A DNA stretch of 64,000 nucleotides from Pseudacidovorax intermedius (GCF_003350475.1 NZ_QQAV01000001.1:186001-250000); one strand, 5' to 3'. Positions 48,093 to 60,173 are shown, counted from the stretch's first letter. Program-made: numbers and translations. The notes: generated by a model from the letters alone, not told the origin.

Positions 48093-48410
48093 TCAGGCAG
48101 CCTTGATTTCTTCGCCGCTGGACTTGAAGACGCGCACGCGCTTGCCGTCCACCAGCTTGATGCCGACGCGATCGGCCTTGCCGGTCGCGGCATTGAAGAT
48201 GGCCACGTTGGATTGATGGATGGGCATGGCCTTCTCGACGATGCCGCCGGTCGTGCCCTTCATGGGGTTCGGCTTGGCGTGCTTCTTGACGAGGTTCACG
48301 CCCTCGACGACCACGTGCTCTTCACCGGCGCGCAGGCTGACGGTGCCTTGCTTGCCCTTGTCGCGGCCGGCGATCACGATGATCTTGTCGCCCTTGCGAA
48401 TCTTGTTCAT
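48093..48410 (-). CDS. rplX: 50S ribosomal protein L24
   Basis: 105 residues with the KOW motif at the N-terminus ([18 protein letters not shown]) and [13 protein letters not shown]. It initiates 50S assembly at the 5' end of 23S rRNA. It lies 13 nt after rplN. Confidence 0.98.
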   Translation of the reverse strand: MNKIRKGDKIIVIAGRDKGKQGTVSLRAGEEHVVVEGVNLVKKHAKPNPMKGTTGGIVEKAMPIHQSNVAIFNAATGKADRVGIKLVDGKRVRVFKSSGEEIKAA

Positions 48411-48423
48411 GGCGTTGTCCTTC

Positions 48424-48792
48424 TTACAGAACTTCGGGGGCCAGCGAGACGATCTTCATGAACTTCTCGGTACGCAGCTCGCGCGTCACGGGTCCGAAGA
48501 TGCGGGTGCCGATCGGCTCCAGCTTGGCATTGAGCAGGACGGCGGCGTTGCCGTCGAACTTGACGAGCGAACCGTCGCCACGACGGATGCCCTTGGCGGT
48601 GCGCACCACGACGGCGTTGTAGATCTCGCCCTTCTTGACGCGACCACGCGGCGCAGCTTCCTTGACGCTCACCTTGATGACGTCGCCGACGCTGGCGTAG
48701 CGGCGCTTGGAGCCGCCGAGCACCTTGATGCACAGGACGGACTTCGCGCCCGTGTTGTCGGCCACTTCGAGCCGGGATTCAGTCTGGATCAT
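48424..48792 (-). CDS. rplN: 50S ribosomal protein L14
   Basis: 122 residues: [20 protein letters not shown] at the start, then [17 protein letters not shown] and FGPVTRELR. It lies at the subunit interface. It is the first gene of this block; no rpsQ or other S10-operon gene precedes it. The leader is long (about 175 nt from the predicted promoter). ATG 48792 is chosen over the upstream in-frame extension because L14 proteins begin MIQ. Confidence 0.98.
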   Translation of the reverse strand: MIQTESRLEVADNTGAKSVLCIKVLGGSKRRYASVGDVIKVSVKEAAPRGRVKKGEIYNAVVVRTAKGIRRGDGSLVKFDGNAAVLLNAKLEPIGTRIFGPVTRELRTEKFMKIVSLAPEVL

Positions 48793-48973
48793 TGCTAGTA
48801 GTTCCCAACTTGTACCGTTGAGGCCAGACGCCCGGCAGTGCACCGGCGCGAAAAGCCTGTTCGGTCAGTCTTGGGCCCGTCGTCGGCGCACACAAAAAAG
48901 CCGAAAGGCGCTTCTGCTGGTTGCACGCGTCCGTCTGGGCGGAAAGAGTTCGCTTTTTAGGGCGAAGCCGGCT

Positions 48974-49002
48974 ATTGTGCGTTGCAGGCGGATTGCTGTC
49001 AA
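48974..49002 (-). promoter_or_regulatory. sigma-70 promoter of the spc operon
   Basis: On the minus strand TTGACA (49002-48997), a 17-bp spacer and CACAAT (48979-48974). The perfect -35 and good spacing, 182 nt upstream of rplN, make this the clearest promoter in the window. Transcription should begin near 48967 and give a leader of roughly 175 nt. Confidence 0.88.
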
Positions 49003-49042
49003 GCGCCTGGTTTGGCGCCGTCGCTACACCCGTGTTGCGGGA

Positions 49043-49936
49043 TCACGGGCGAAGGGCGTAGCCGGCGACGATGCCGGCGAAGACGGCGAAGCCCAGCCAA
49101 TGGTTGTGGCGGAAGGCCCGGAAACATCCCTCCCGGGTGCGGTCGCGGATCAGTCGCCAATGCCAGAACGCCTGACCCAGCGCCGCTGCCATCCCCAGCG
49201 CGAACGCTCCGCCCAGCCCGGCGCGCAGGCCCAGCACGCCCCAGATCGCCAGGAACAGTGCGTAGGAAGCCATCACCGCCGCCACATCGAAGCGGCCGAA
49301 GGTGATCGCGGAAGTCTTGATGCCGATGCGCAGATCGTCGTCACGGTCGACCATCGCGTACTCGGTGTCGTAGGCCAGGACCCAGCCCAGGTTGCCCAGC
49401 AGAAGCCAGGCAGCCATCGCCGGCACTGCGCCGTCGCGCACCGCGCTGAAGGCCATCGGAATGCCGACACTGAAAGCCACGCCGAGCACTGCCTGCGGCA
49501 GCGAGACGAAACGCTTGGCGAAGGGATAGGCCAGGGTGATGGCCAGCGCGCCAAAGGACCAGGCCACCGTCGGCCCGTTGGTCGTCAGCACCAGGGCGAA
49601 GGCGACCAGCGCCAGGGCAGCGCCAAGGGCCAGCGCCTCCTTGACCGACACGGCGCCGCTGGTGACGGGCCGCTTCGCGGTGCGCTTGACGTGGCGGTCG
49701 AAGTCGCGGTCGGCGACGTCATTGACGCAGCAGCCGGCGCTGCGCATGAGGATCGTGCCGAGCACGAAGACGGCCAGGAGGTGCCAACCCGGGAAACCGT
49801 CTGCGGCGAACCACAGCGCGCCCAGCGTCGGCCAGAGCAGCAGAAGCCAGCCCGCGGGCCGGTCCCAGCGGATCAGGTCCAGATAAAGAGAAAGCCGCCC
49901 GCGGCGGGCGGGCGGCTGGGTGGCACTGGCGCTCAC
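49043..49936 (-). CDS. ubiA: 4-hydroxybenzoate octaprenyltransferase
   Basis: 297 residues, polytopic (about eight helices). The two prenyl-diphosphate/Mg2+ motifs are NDVADRDFD near 73-81 and [13 protein letters not shown] near 190. It attaches the polyprenyl tail to 4-hydroxybenzoate in ubiquinone synthesis at the inner membrane. The GTG start at 49936 overlaps the dps stop by 4 nt (GTGA), so it is coupled to a stress gene, an unusual partner that could link quinone supply with oxidative stress (inference). ubiC is not adjacent. Confidence 0.93.
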   Translation of the reverse strand: MSASATQPPARRGRLSLYLDLIRWDRPAGWLLLLWPTLGALWFAADGFPGWHLLAVFVLGTILMRSAGCCVNDVADRDFDRHVKRTAKRPVTSGAVSVKEALALGAALALVAFALVLTTNGPTVAWSFGALAITLAYPFAKRFVSLPQAVLGVAFSVGIPMAFSAVRDGAVPAMAAWLLLGNLGWVLAYDTEYAMVDRDDDLRIGIKTSAITFGRFDVAAVMASYALFLAIWGVLGLRAGLGGAFALGMAAALGQAFWHWRLIRDRTREGCFRAFRHNHWLGFAVFAGIVAGYALRP

Positions 49937-50538
49937 TCTTCCAGGAGCGAACGCAGCATCCAGGCGGTCTGGTCGTGCACGGTGCAGCGTGCCGTGAGCA
50001 TGTCGGCGGTCGGATCGTCGCCCGCCTCTTCGGCCACCGGGATGAATTCGCGCGCGATGCGCGACACCGTCTCGTGGCCCTTGACCAGGATGCGCACCAT
50101 CTCCATGGCCCGCGGCGGCTGCAGCGGCACGTCGGGCACGGTGGCGATCTTGCTGAACTCGGCATACGAGCCCGGCGCATAGTGGCCCAGGGCGCGGATG
50201 CGCTCGGCGATCACGTCGGTGGCGTTCCACAACTCGGTGTACTGCGCCATGAACATGGCGTGCAGCGAGTTGAAATGCGGCCCGGTCACATTCCAGTGGA
50301 AGTTGTGGGTCGTGAGGTAGAGCGTGTACGTGTCGGCGAGCACGCGCGAGAGGCCTTCGGCAATGGCGGCGCGGTCCTGGCGATCGATGCCGATGTTGAT
50401 GATGGGCGCGTTGCGGCTACCGGACTCCGGCGCCACGCGGTCACCGCCCTTGTCGGGCACGGCACCGGCAGATGCCGCGGGCGCAGCAGCCACGATGGGG
50501 TTCTTGTCCTTCTTGGGCGACTTGGGGATCTTGGCCAT
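49933..50538 (-). CDS. dps: Dps-family DNA-protecting ferritin
   Basis: 201 residues. A Lys/Pro/Ala-rich N-terminal tail of about 50 residues ([13 protein letters not shown]) probably binds DNA. The Dps four-helix domain follows with the ferroxidase residues in [16 protein letters not shown] and [15 protein letters not shown]. Twelve-mers oxidise Fe2+ with H2O2 and coat DNA. ATG 50538 has AAGGAA upstream. It lies downstream of oxyR with its own predicted promoter at 50605-50634 and an OxyR-like CTAT-N7-ATAG at 50646-50660. It overlaps ubiA by 4 nt. Confidence 0.92.
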   Translation of the reverse strand: MAKIPKSPKKDKNPIVAAAPAASAGAVPDKGGDRVAPESGSRNAPIINIGIDRQDRAAIAEGLSRVLADTYTLYLTTHNFHWNVTGPHFNSLHAMFMAQYTELWNATDVIAERIRALGHYAPGSYAEFSKIATVPDVPLQPPRAMEMVRILVKGHETVSRIAREFIPVAEEAGDDPTADMLTARCTVHDQTAWMLRSLLEE

Positions 50539-50604
50539 GCTGGTTTCCTTTGGAGGGAGGTCGGGAACGGGGTGCACCCCGCAGAGCGGGGCGGCGAGGC
50601 CTCT

Positions 50605-50634
50605 ACCTTAGGCGCCGGGGCCTGCCGGAGGCAA
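50605..50634 (-). promoter_or_regulatory. predicted dps promoter
   Basis: On the minus strand TTGCCT (50634-50629), an 18-bp spacer and TAAGGT (50610-50605). The -10 is imperfect, as expected for an activator-dependent promoter. An OxyR-like element ends 12 bp upstream of the -35. Confidence 0.5.
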
Positions 50635-50645
50635 CACCCCGCACT

Positions 50646-50660
50646 CTATCGAAGACATAG
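50646..50660. promoter_or_regulatory. candidate OxyR-binding core upstream of dps
   Basis: CTAT-CGAAGAC-ATAG matches the central CTAT-N7-ATAG of the tandem OxyR consensus, and the outer right quarter is CGAT against CTAT. The outer left quarter does not match. The position just upstream of the -35 is right for OxyR activation, and oxyR is the adjacent gene. Confidence 0.5.
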
Positions 50661-50687
50661 CCGGCCGCGATGCAGGCCAGCACCGCG

Positions 50688-51653
50688 TCAGGACAAACGT
50701 TTGACGCCCGGCAACTCGCAGGCATAGATCGCGTTGCGCAGGGCCGCGATCGCTTCGTAGCGGGTGAAACTGCGCCGCCACGCCAGCACCACGCGGCGGG
50801 ACGGCGGGGCACCGCCTTCGCCATCGCGCACGGGCACATAGCGCACGATGGGCTCCAGATCCTTGCGCGCCTTGCTGCGGGGCTTGAGCGCCTCGGGCGG
50901 CACCGACAGCCGCGGCACCAATGTGACGCCCATGCCTGCGGCCACCATGTGCTTGATGGTCTCCAGCGAGGAGCCTTCGAAGCTCTTGCGGATGCCCTCG
51001 GCGTTGCTGGAGAAGCGGGCGAACTCCGGGCAGACCTCCAGCACATGGTCGCGGAAGCAGTGGCCAGTGCCCAGCAGCAGCATGGTCTCGTTCTTGAGCT
51101 CGTCGGAGCTGACCCATTCGCGGCTGGCCAGCGGGTGCTGGGCCGGCACGGCCGCGAGGAAGGGCTCGTCGTAGAGCTGGGCCATGGCCAGACCGGAATC
51201 CGGAAAGGGCTCGGCCATGATGGCGCAGTCGATCTCGCCGGCGCGCAGCATCTCCAGCAGCTTGGCGGTGAAGTTTTCCTGCAGCATCAGCGGCATCTGC
51301 GGCGTGCGCGCGATGTTCTGGCGCACCAGGTCGGGCAGCAGGTAGGGGCCGATGGTGTAGATGACGCCCAGGTTCAGCGGGCCGGCCAGCGGGTCCTTGC
51401 CGCGCTTGGCGATTTCCTTGATGGTGGCGGCCTGGTCGAGCACCGACTGGGCCTGCTGCACGATCTGCTCGCCCAGCGGCGTGACCGTCACCTCGCCGGC
51501 GCTGCGCTCGAAGAGCTTCACCTCGAGCTCGTCTTCCAGCTTCTTGATCGCCACCGACAGGGTGGGCTGGGAGACGTAGCAGGCCTCGGCCGCCTTGCCG
51601 AAATGCCGCTCGCGCGCCACCGCGACGATGTATTTGAGTTCGGTCAGGGTCAT
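50688..51653 (-). CDS. oxyR: hydrogen-peroxide-sensing LysR-type regulator OxyR
   Basis: 321 residues. The N-terminal LysR helix-turn-helix is TLTELKYIVAVARERHFGKA with CYVSQPTLSVAIKKLE. The C-terminal sensor domain contains GHCFRDHVLEVC: two cysteines nine residues apart, the spacing of the redox pair Cys199-Cys208 of E. coli OxyR, so disulfide switching by peroxide is expected. ATG 51653 is used; a TTG at 51665 would add four residues. It sits 61 nt downstream of recG, a pairing common in betaproteobacteria, and upstream of dps, a classical OxyR target. Confidence 0.93.
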   Translation of the reverse strand: MTLTELKYIVAVARERHFGKAAEACYVSQPTLSVAIKKLEDELEVKLFERSAGEVTVTPLGEQIVQQAQSVLDQAATIKEIAKRGKDPLAGPLNLGVIYTIGPYLLPDLVRQNIARTPQMPLMLQENFTAKLLEMLRAGEIDCAIMAEPFPDSGLAMAQLYDEPFLAAVPAQHPLASREWVSSDELKNETMLLLGTGHCFRDHVLEVCPEFARFSSNAEGIRKSFEGSSLETIKHMVAAGMGVTLVPRLSVPPEALKPRSKARKDLEPIVRYVPVRDGEGGAPPSRRVVLAWRRSFTRYEAIAALRNAIYACELPGVKRLS

Positions 51654-51714
51654 AGCTTGCGTCAATTATGCGCGTCGGTCCCGGGCGGGCGAAGCCCTGC
51701 CGGCGGGCAGCCCT

Positions 51715-53841
51715 TCAGGCCTTCAGGAACTCCGCCCTCGTCCCCAGCCACCGGTCCACATGCCGGTGGGCCTGGTCCGGATGGCGGTCCAGCAATTGCG
51801 GCGCCAGCTCGCGCGCCCACTCGAGCAGGCGCTGGTCCGTGCCCAGGTCGGCAAAGCGCAGCAACGGCGCGCCGGACTGGCGTGCACCCAGGAATTCGCC
51901 GGGGCCGCGGATCTCCAGGTCGCGCCGCGCGATCTCGAAGCCGTCGGCCGTTTCGACCATTGCCGTCAGCCGGGCTTTGGCGGCCTGCCCCACGCGGCCG
52001 CTGTCGCCCGGCGCATAGAGCAGCACGCAGGCCGAGGCCGCCGCGCCGCGGCCCACCCGGCCGCGCAGCTGGTGCAGCTGCGAGAGGCCGAAGCGCTCCG
52101 AATGCTCGATCACCATCAGCGAGGCGTTGGGCACGTCCACGCCCACCTCGATGACGGTGGTGCTGACCAGCACTTGCAGCGTGCCGGCGCTGAAGTCGGC
52201 CATCACGGCCTGCTTCTCGGCGGTGGGCATGCGCGAATGCAGCAGGCCGACGCGCACCGTCTCGCCCAGGGCGTCGGCCAGTTCGTCGCGGGTGGCGGTG
52301 GCATTGCGCAGGTCCACCGCCTCGCTTTCCTCGATCAGCGGGCAGACCCAGTAGACCTGCCGGCCCTGCTGGATCTGGCCGTGGATGCGGGCGATGACCT
52401 CGTCGCGCCGGTGCTCGGCCAGCAGCTTGGTGACGACCGGCGTGCGGCCCGGCGGCAGCTCGTCGAGCGTGGAGACGTCCAGGTCGGCGTAGTAGCTCAT
52501 GGCCAGGGTGCGCGGGATGGGCGTGGCGCTCATCATCAGCAGGTGGGGCTCCAGCGCCTGCATGCCGTCGCTGCCTTCCGACGCCTTGCCGCGCAGCGCC
52601 AGCCGCTGGGCCACGCCGAAGCGGTGCTGCTCGTCCACGATGGCCAGCGCCAGCCGCTGGAAGCGCACCTTCTCCGAGATGACCGCATGTGTGCCCACCA
52701 CCAGCGCCGCCTCGCCGCTTTCGACCGCGGCCGCCATGGCGTCGCGCTCGCGCTTCTTCTGGCTGCCGGTGAGCCAGGCCACGCGCCGGCCCTGGGCAGC
52801 CAGCAGCGGGTCGAGCCAGCCGACCAGCTTGCCGAAATGCTGCGAGGCCAGGATCTCGGTGGGCGCCATCAGCGCGCACTGGAAGCCGGCGTCGATGCAG
52901 CGGGCCGCGGCCAGTGCCGCCACCAGCGTCTTGCCCGAGCCCACGTCGCCCTGCAGCAGCCGGTGCATGGGCTGGCGATGGGCCAGGTCGGCGGCGATCT
53001 CGCGGTCGGCACGCGCCTGCGCGCCGGTGGGCGAGAAGGGCAGCGCCGCCAGCAAGCGGGCATGCAGGCTGCCGTCGCCGGTGCCCGCGCGAAGCACGGG
53101 CGCGCGCTGGGCCTCGCGGGCGCGGCGGGCCTCCAGCTGCGACAGCTGCTGGGCCAGCAACTCGTCCGCCTTCAGGCGCTGCCAGGCGGGATGGCTGCGA
53201 TCCTCCAGGGCGGCCAGGGCCACGTCGGGCGTGGGGTGGTGCAGAAATTCGAGGGCGGCGCGCAGCGTCCAGGCGTTGGGAGGCAGCAGCTCGGCGGGAA
53301 TCAGTTCCTCCAGCGGCGCCCGCGCCAGGCCGGCCTGCACGGCGCGGCGCAGCACGGGCTGCGCCAGGCCCGCGGTCGTCGCATAGACGGGCGTCAGCGC
53401 CAGCGGCAGCGCCGTGCCGGCCGCCTTGATGACCGGGTGCAGCATGGTCCGGCCCACGAAACCGCCACGCACCTCGCCACGCGCCCGCACCCGGCTGCCG
53501 GGCGCCAGCTGCTTCTGCTGCGAAGGGTAGAAATTGAAGAAGCGCAGCTGGCAGGTGTCGCTGCCGTCGTCCAGCGTGGCGATGAGCTGGCGGCGCGGGC
53601 GGAAGACGATTTCGCTGTCCACGATCGTGCCCTCGACCTGCGCATGCTCGCCATCGCGCACGTGGGCCAGTTGCACGATGCGGGTCTCGTCCTCGTAGCG
53701 CAGCGGCAGGTAGAGGGCGAAGTCGATGTCGCGCACCAGGCCGAGTTTTTTCAGCGCGCGCTGCACCTGGCTTTCGCCGCTGCCGGGCGCGCGGGGCGCG
53801 GCGGGCGCAGGGGCAGGCGAGGCGAGGGGGCGCGCGGACAT
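51715..53841 (-). CDS. recG: ATP-dependent DNA helicase RecG
   Basis: 708 residues. An N-terminal wedge/OB domain (about 30-190, [10 protein letters not shown]) is followed by SF2 helicase motifs: Walker A GDVGSGKT, the [10 protein letters not shown] block, motif [20 protein letters not shown], and motif [11 protein letters not shown]. It reverses stalled forks and resolves branched DNA. ATG 53841 is chosen; the frame upstream has no helicase similarity. It is divergent from queA across 116 nt. Confidence 0.95.
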   Translation of the reverse strand: MSARPLASPAPAPAAPRAPGSGESQVQRALKKLGLVRDIDFALYLPLRYEDETRIVQLAHVRDGEHAQVEGTIVDSEIVFRPRRQLIATLDDGSDTCQLRFFNFYPSQQKQLAPGSRVRARGEVRGGFVGRTMLHPVIKAAGTALPLALTPVYATTAGLAQPVLRRAVQAGLARAPLEELIPAELLPPNAWTLRAALEFLHHPTPDVALAALEDRSHPAWQRLKADELLAQQLSQLEARRAREAQRAPVLRAGTGDGSLHARLLAALPFSPTGAQARADREIAADLAHRQPMHRLLQGDVGSGKTLVAALAAARCIDAGFQCALMAPTEILASQHFGKLVGWLDPLLAAQGRRVAWLTGSQKKRERDAMAAAVESGEAALVVGTHAVISEKVRFQRLALAIVDEQHRFGVAQRLALRGKASEGSDGMQALEPHLLMMSATPIPRTLAMSYYADLDVSTLDELPPGRTPVVTKLLAEHRRDEVIARIHGQIQQGRQVYWVCPLIEESEAVDLRNATATRDELADALGETVRVGLLHSRMPTAEKQAVMADFSAGTLQVLVSTTVIEVGVDVPNASLMVIEHSERFGLSQLHQLRGRVGRGAAASACVLLYAPGDSGRVGQAAKARLTAMVETADGFEIARRDLEIRGPGEFLGARQSGAPLLRFADLGTDQRLLEWARELAPQLLDRHPDQAHRHVDRWLGTRAEFLKA

Positions 53842-53957
53842 GGGACAATTCTGCCTCCCCGCCCTCCTCCGCCCCGCGCGGCAGGCCCGCATCCTTCGCC
53901 GGCCTCATCGGAGGGCTTCCGCTTCTTTCTTGGAACGGGCCCGTCCGGCCCTCAAGC

Positions 53958-55036
53958 ATGTCCCGCACCGACTTCACGCTCTCGGATTTCGACTTCGCGC
54001 TGCCGCCTGAACTGGTCGCGCAGCAGCCTGCCCCCGAACGCAGCGCCTCGCGCCTGCTCGACGGCACCGGCCCCGGGCTCACCGACCGCATCTTCCGCGA
54101 CCTGCCTTCGCTGCTGCGCGAGGGCGACCTGCTGGTCTTCAACGACACGCAGGTGGTCAAGGCCCGCCTCTTCGGCGAGAAGCCCACCGGCGGCCGGCTG
54201 GAGCTGCTGATCGAGCGCGTGCTGGACGGCCAGGAAGTGGCCGCCCACATGAAGGTCAGCAAGAAGCCCGCCGTCGGCACGGTCCTGCGCATGGACGCCG
54301 CGCCCGGCCAGCCGGCCTTCCGCGCCACGCTGCTGGGCCGCTGGCCCGAGGAAGGCGGCCCGCTGTTCCGCTTCGCGCTGGAGAGCGACGACGGTGCCGC
54401 CCCCTACACGCTGATGGAGCGCCACGGCCACGTGCCCCTGCCGCCCTACATCGAGCGCCAGCAGGCGCAGGAAAGCGCCACCGACGCCGCCGAGGACGCC
54501 CGCCGCTATCAGACCGTCTTCGCCCGCGTGCCCGGCGCCGTGGCGGCCCCCACCGCGGCGCTGCACTTCGACGAGGCACTGCTCGCGCAGCTGGAGGCCC
54601 GCGGCGTGCGCCGCGCCAACGTCACGCTGCACGTGGGCGCGGGCACCTTCCAGCCGGTCAAGACCGAGAACATCGCCGAGCATGTGATGCATGCCGAGCG
54701 CTACGACGTGCCGCCGGCCACGCAGCAGGCGATTGCCGACTGCCGCGCCCGCGGCGGCCGCGTGGTGGCGGTGGGCACGACCACCGTGCGCACCCTCGAA
54801 TCCTGGGCCGCCAGCGGGCAGGCGCAGGGCGACACGCAGATCTTCATCACACCGGGATTCCGCTTCCAACACGTGGACCTGCTCGTCACCAACTTCCACC
54901 TGCCCAAGAGCACGCTGATGATGCTGGTCAGCGCCCTGGCGGGCTACGAGCGCGTGATGTCGCTCTATGCCCACGCCATCCGCGAGCGCTACCGCTTCTT
55001 CAGTTATGGGGACGCGATGCTGCTGGAGCGGGCGGC

Positions 55037-55040
<4 letters not shown>
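53958..55040 (+). CDS. queA: S-adenosylmethionine:tRNA ribosyltransferase-isomerase
   Basis: 360 residues, the normal QueA length. The start [20 protein letters not shown], the central [10 protein letters not shown] and the C-terminal [16 protein letters not shown] match. It transfers and rearranges the ribosyl of SAM onto preQ1-modified tRNA, giving epoxyqueuosine. The stop overlaps the next gene by 4 nt, and tgt (the preceding step in the pathway) lies two genes on. Confidence 0.96.
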
Positions 55041-57525
<2,485 letters not shown>

Positions 57526-57548
57526 GAAGGTCCTCTGCCACAACGACA

Positions 57549-57698
57549 AAGCGGCCTTCGGGCCAATGCCAGTCAGTTAATCCGTTCGCCTTGAGCTTGT
57601 CGAAGGGCTTTGACACGCAGTGCCCTGGCTTCGACAGGCTCAGCCCGAACGGTTCTTGGTGAACTGACTGAGATTGGCCCGAAGGCCGCTTGTCTTTT
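57549..57698. repeat. nested inverted repeat: terminator-like outer arms around a REP-like palindrome
   Basis: Outer arms 57549-57578 and 57662-57691 are inverted copies (28 of 30 positions, beginning AAGCGGCCTTCGGGCCAAT) and are followed by TGTCTTTTTT. Inside lies a second palindrome: CCGTTCGCCTTGAGC...TTGTCGAAG (57582-57605) and GGCTTCGACAGGCTCAGCCC...CGG (57628-57652). The inner core GACAGGCTCAGCCCGAAC is a REP-type sequence widespread in betaproteobacterial genomes. The whole could fold as one long stem after tgt and end transcription. It also separates tgt from the convergent DUF3597 gene. Confidence 0.75.
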
Positions 57699-57715
57699 TT
57701 GGGGACGTGACGCGC

Positions 57716-58123
57716 TCAGCGCATCTCGGGCGGAAGCGTGCCGCCGTTGGCCGCGATGCGGGTCATCACCTGCTTGTGCAGCCAGATGTTCCATTCGGCA
57801 GAGCCCGGTTCTGCGCTGCCCGTGTAGATGAACTCGTTGGCCAGTTCCTTGCGGGCGGCCAGGCTGCTGTCGAGGCCGAGCAGCTTGAGCAGGTCCACGA
57901 TGGAGGTGCGCCAGTTCAGTTGGGCCGCGCCCGGCTTCGCATCGAGGATGGGGGCCACCTCGCCCAGCGGGATGGACGGCGGTGGCGCGGACACGGCAGG
58001 CGCCGCCGCCGGAGCCGGTGCAGCGGTCGCCGACGGTGCGGCGGGCGCGGGGGCCGGGGCGGGCGCAGCCTGTGCGCCGGGGAATATCTTGGAAAGGATG
58101 CTGCTGAAGATGCTCACGGGCAT
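57716..58123 (-). CDS. DUF3597 family protein
   Basis: 135 residues. A short N-terminal helix (SIFSSILSKIF) leads into an Ala/Pro-rich low-complexity linker (about 18-48). The DUF3597 domain follows (LNWRTSIVDLLKLLGLDSSL, ARKELANEF and WNIWLHKQVMTRIAANGG). The family is small, soluble and of unknown function; it resembles LysM-associated or peptidoglycan-related small domains only loosely. It lies 82 nt downstream of the zinc-ribbon gene on the same strand and may belong to its operon. Confidence 0.85.
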   Translation of the reverse strand: MPVSIFSSILSKIFPGAQAAPAPAPAPAAPSATAAPAPAAAPAVSAPPPSIPLGEVAPILDAKPGAAQLNWRTSIVDLLKLLGLDSSLAARKELANEFIYTGSAEPGSAEWNIWLHKQVMTRIAANGGTLPPEMR

Positions 58124-58205
58124 GACTCCTGGGTCGAATGGGGAGGAACAGTCACCGCTCGGCGGCGGGTGCCCGGTTCTAGCACCCGTGCGGGGTGGCC
58201 CTGCG

Positions 58206-59330
58206 TCAGCGGCGGCCGTGTTCGTGATCTTCTGCCGGCTTCTGCGAAGAAATGTTGCTTAATTCTGTATCTGACCCCGGAGTGACGGTCGGCCGGGTCT
58301 CCGCCGCCTTGCCACAGCCGTGGCAGAAGCGCGCGAAGGCGCTCTTGCGGGTGCCGCAGCCCCCGCAGCGGTCGAACAGGCCGATGCCGCAGTGCGGGCA
58401 GAAGTCGATGGCCGCGTTCTTCAGGTCCACCGGCCGCTCGCAGCCCGGGCAGACGCCCTTGGCCAGGCGCGCCAGCGCCACGTCGTAGTCCAGGGCCTGG
58501 CGCCGTGCCGGCTCGGGCCGGGCCTCGGCCGCCTGCTGCCGCGCCAGGTAGCGCTGCAGCGCGGCGATGACCCAACGGCCGGCCAGCAGCGTCAGCACCA
58601 CGCCCACGCCGTAGCGCACATAGCCGCCATAGCTGGGCAGGTAGGGCACCAGCTCCACGAAGAAGGTGAAGAGGGCGAAGAAGACGAAGCCCCAGACGAA
58701 GGGCCACCCGTTGCCCTTGCGGTGCCGCACGAAGAGCCAGCCGGCGACGGCCAGCAGCGGCAGCGTGAGGGCGAGGCGGTAGCCGAAGACGCGCAGTTCC
58801 TGCCGCCGCTCGGCCGCCTGCAGGCGCCCGGCGGCAGCTGCTTCCAGTTCGTCCAGCTGGCGCTGGCTGCGTGCAGCGGCCTGGCGGGCGTCGAGTGCCC
58901 GCTGCTCGTGACGCTCGGCCGCCGACTGGGCCTGCCGCTGGGCGGCACGCAGTTCGTCGAGGGCGCGCGTGCGTTCGATCAGGGCCGGGTCCTGCTCCGG
59001 CCGGGCGGTGGCGCTGCGCGTGGCCAGCCAGTCGCCGAGGCTGGCCTGCGCCGAACGGGTGTTGGCCTGGGCCGTCCGGGCGCGCAGTTGCGCCTGCGCC
59101 AGGGCCTCGTCGGCCTCGGTCTGGGCCTGTTGCGCGCGGGCCAGGGCGTCGCGCTGGGCCTGTGCGGCCGGCCGGTCGATGAAGTCGTCCAGCTGCAACT
59201 GGCGCTCCACCCGCGGCAGGTCGCCCACCACGGTGCCGCCCAGGCCGATCAGGAAGCTGGCGAACACCAGCGACAGCAGCCACAGGCCGCGACGGAACCA
59301 GGCTTCGGACAGGCGGAGGGAGGTCTTCAT
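58206..59330 (-). CDS. membrane protein with coiled coil and C-terminal double zinc ribbon
   Basis: 374 residues. Membrane helix at about 13-35 (GLWLLSLVFASFLIGLGG), a long Ala/Gln/Arg coiled coil (about 50-175), three further helices (about 180-265), then a double zinc ribbon near 290-345 (CPGCERP, FCPHCGIG, CGGCGT, FCHGCGK). The layout places the coiled coil outside and the zinc ribbons in the cytosol, though topology is inferred. I do not recognise a named family. AAAGGAAA precedes ATG 59330. The palindrome GGTATCGCC...GGCGATACC at 59475-59493 lies 145 bp upstream, matching the one by the XRE regulator, so this gene may be under its control. Confidence 0.78.
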   Translation of the reverse strand: MKTSLRLSEAWFRRGLWLLSLVFASFLIGLGGTVVGDLPRVERQLQLDDFIDRPAAQAQRDALARAQQAQTEADEALAQAQLRARTAQANTRSAQASLGDWLATRSATARPEQDPALIERTRALDELRAAQRQAQSAAERHEQRALDARQAAARSQRQLDELEAAAAGRLQAAERRQELRVFGYRLALTLPLLAVAGWLFVRHRKGNGWPFVWGFVFFALFTFFVELVPYLPSYGGYVRYGVGVVLTLLAGRWVIAALQRYLARQQAAEARPEPARRQALDYDVALARLAKGVCPGCERPVDLKNAAIDFCPHCGIGLFDRCGGCGTRKSAFARFCHGCGKAAETRPTVTPGSDTELSNISSQKPAEDHEHGRR

Positions 59331-59474
59331 GCGCGATTTCCTTTCAGGCTCGGCGGCGGGATCGCGACTGGGAAATCCAGTCACCCACCCTCCGCCGGAG
59401 ATCAATCGCATCATGCCCAGGCCTCGGCCCGAGGGCGGCGCCGGCTTGTACGTTGACAAGAATTTGCGGCTTAA

Positions 59475-59493
59475 GGTATCGCCAGGCGATACC
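59475..59493. promoter_or_regulatory. 19-bp palindrome, candidate operator of the zinc-ribbon gene
   Basis: GGTATCGCC-A-GGCGATACC, perfect 9-bp arms. It is identical at 17 of 19 positions to the palindrome at 63127-63145 beside the XRE regulator gene. It lies between the PAP2 stop and the zinc-ribbon start. Confidence 0.7.
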
Positions 59494-59509
59494 GCCGCGA
59501 GGCCATCGC

Positions 59510-60163
59510 TCAGCCGGCCGCCCGCCGCGCCGGCCGCGTGCCGGCATGCAGATCGGCCCGTACGAAGGGGCGTTCGTTGCCGGCCATCCAGGCCGCAATG
59601 CGACCGATCAGCTCGTGCGTCGGCGCGCGCGTGCCGGGCTGAATCACCAGCGCGGGGAGTACCAGCGTGAGCAGCACCGGCAGCAGGCGCAGCCTGGGAT
59701 GCGGCTTGCTCCGCTGGCGCCACAGGAAGACGCCGCTGGCCGACAGCCCGAGCAGGAAGCCCGACACCACCTCCGACACCGAATGCGCGTCCAGGGCCAG
59801 ACGCGAATAGCCGATGGCCATGCCCAGGGCCCAGCCCGCGAAGGCGGCCGCCACGCGCCAGCGATGCGCGAAGCTGGAGACCGCCAGCCACAGCGCCACC
59901 GGCCAGAGGGTGGTCGACAGCGTGGTGTGGCCGCTGAAGCCGGTGAAATCGATGGCCGCGATGCCCAGCCCCCAGCCCATGAAGGCCAGCTTGCCTGCCA
60001 CCACGGTCGCGCCCGCCGTACCCACGCACAGCAGCCACAGCCACATCACCGGCCGGGTCCGCCGTGCCCAGCCCAGCCAGGCGGTGATGGCCAGCGCCAT
60101 CGGCATCATCAGGCTGCTGTCGCCCAGCCAGGTCAGTGCGTGCCAGTTCAGAAAAGCGTTCAT
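59510..60163 (-). CDS. PAP2-family membrane phosphatase
   Basis: 217 residues with about six membrane helices. SGHTTLSTTLWPV matches the PSGH motif, and SRLALDAHSVSEVVSGF supplies the SRxxxxxHxxxD motif with Asp variation (HSVSE). The KxxxxxxRP motif is degenerate, which lowers confidence in activity. The family dephosphorylates phosphatidic acid, undecaprenyl diphosphate or similar lipids. ATG 60163 is preferred over the adjacent TTG; no strong ribosome-binding site is visible. It lies 10 nt after the large fusion gene, pointing to coupled expression and a role in lipid turnover. Confidence 0.82.
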   Translation of the reverse strand: MNAFLNWHALTWLGDSSLMMPMALAITAWLGWARRTRPVMWLWLLCVGTAGATVVAGKLAFMGWGLGIAAIDFTGFSGHTTLSTTLWPVALWLAVSSFAHRWRVAAAFAGWALGMAIGYSRLALDAHSVSEVVSGFLLGLSASGVFLWRQRSKPHPRLRLLPVLLTLVLPALVIQPGTRAPTHELIGRIAAWMAGNERPFVRADLHAGTRPARRAAG

Positions 60164-60173
60164 CAATGAGGAA

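Noticed and set aside
48894-48911. Stem-loop with T6 in the spc leader (GCC-TTTC-GGC then T6 on the minus strand)
   Set aside because: Only three perfect base pairs; too weak to call an attenuator from sequence alone.
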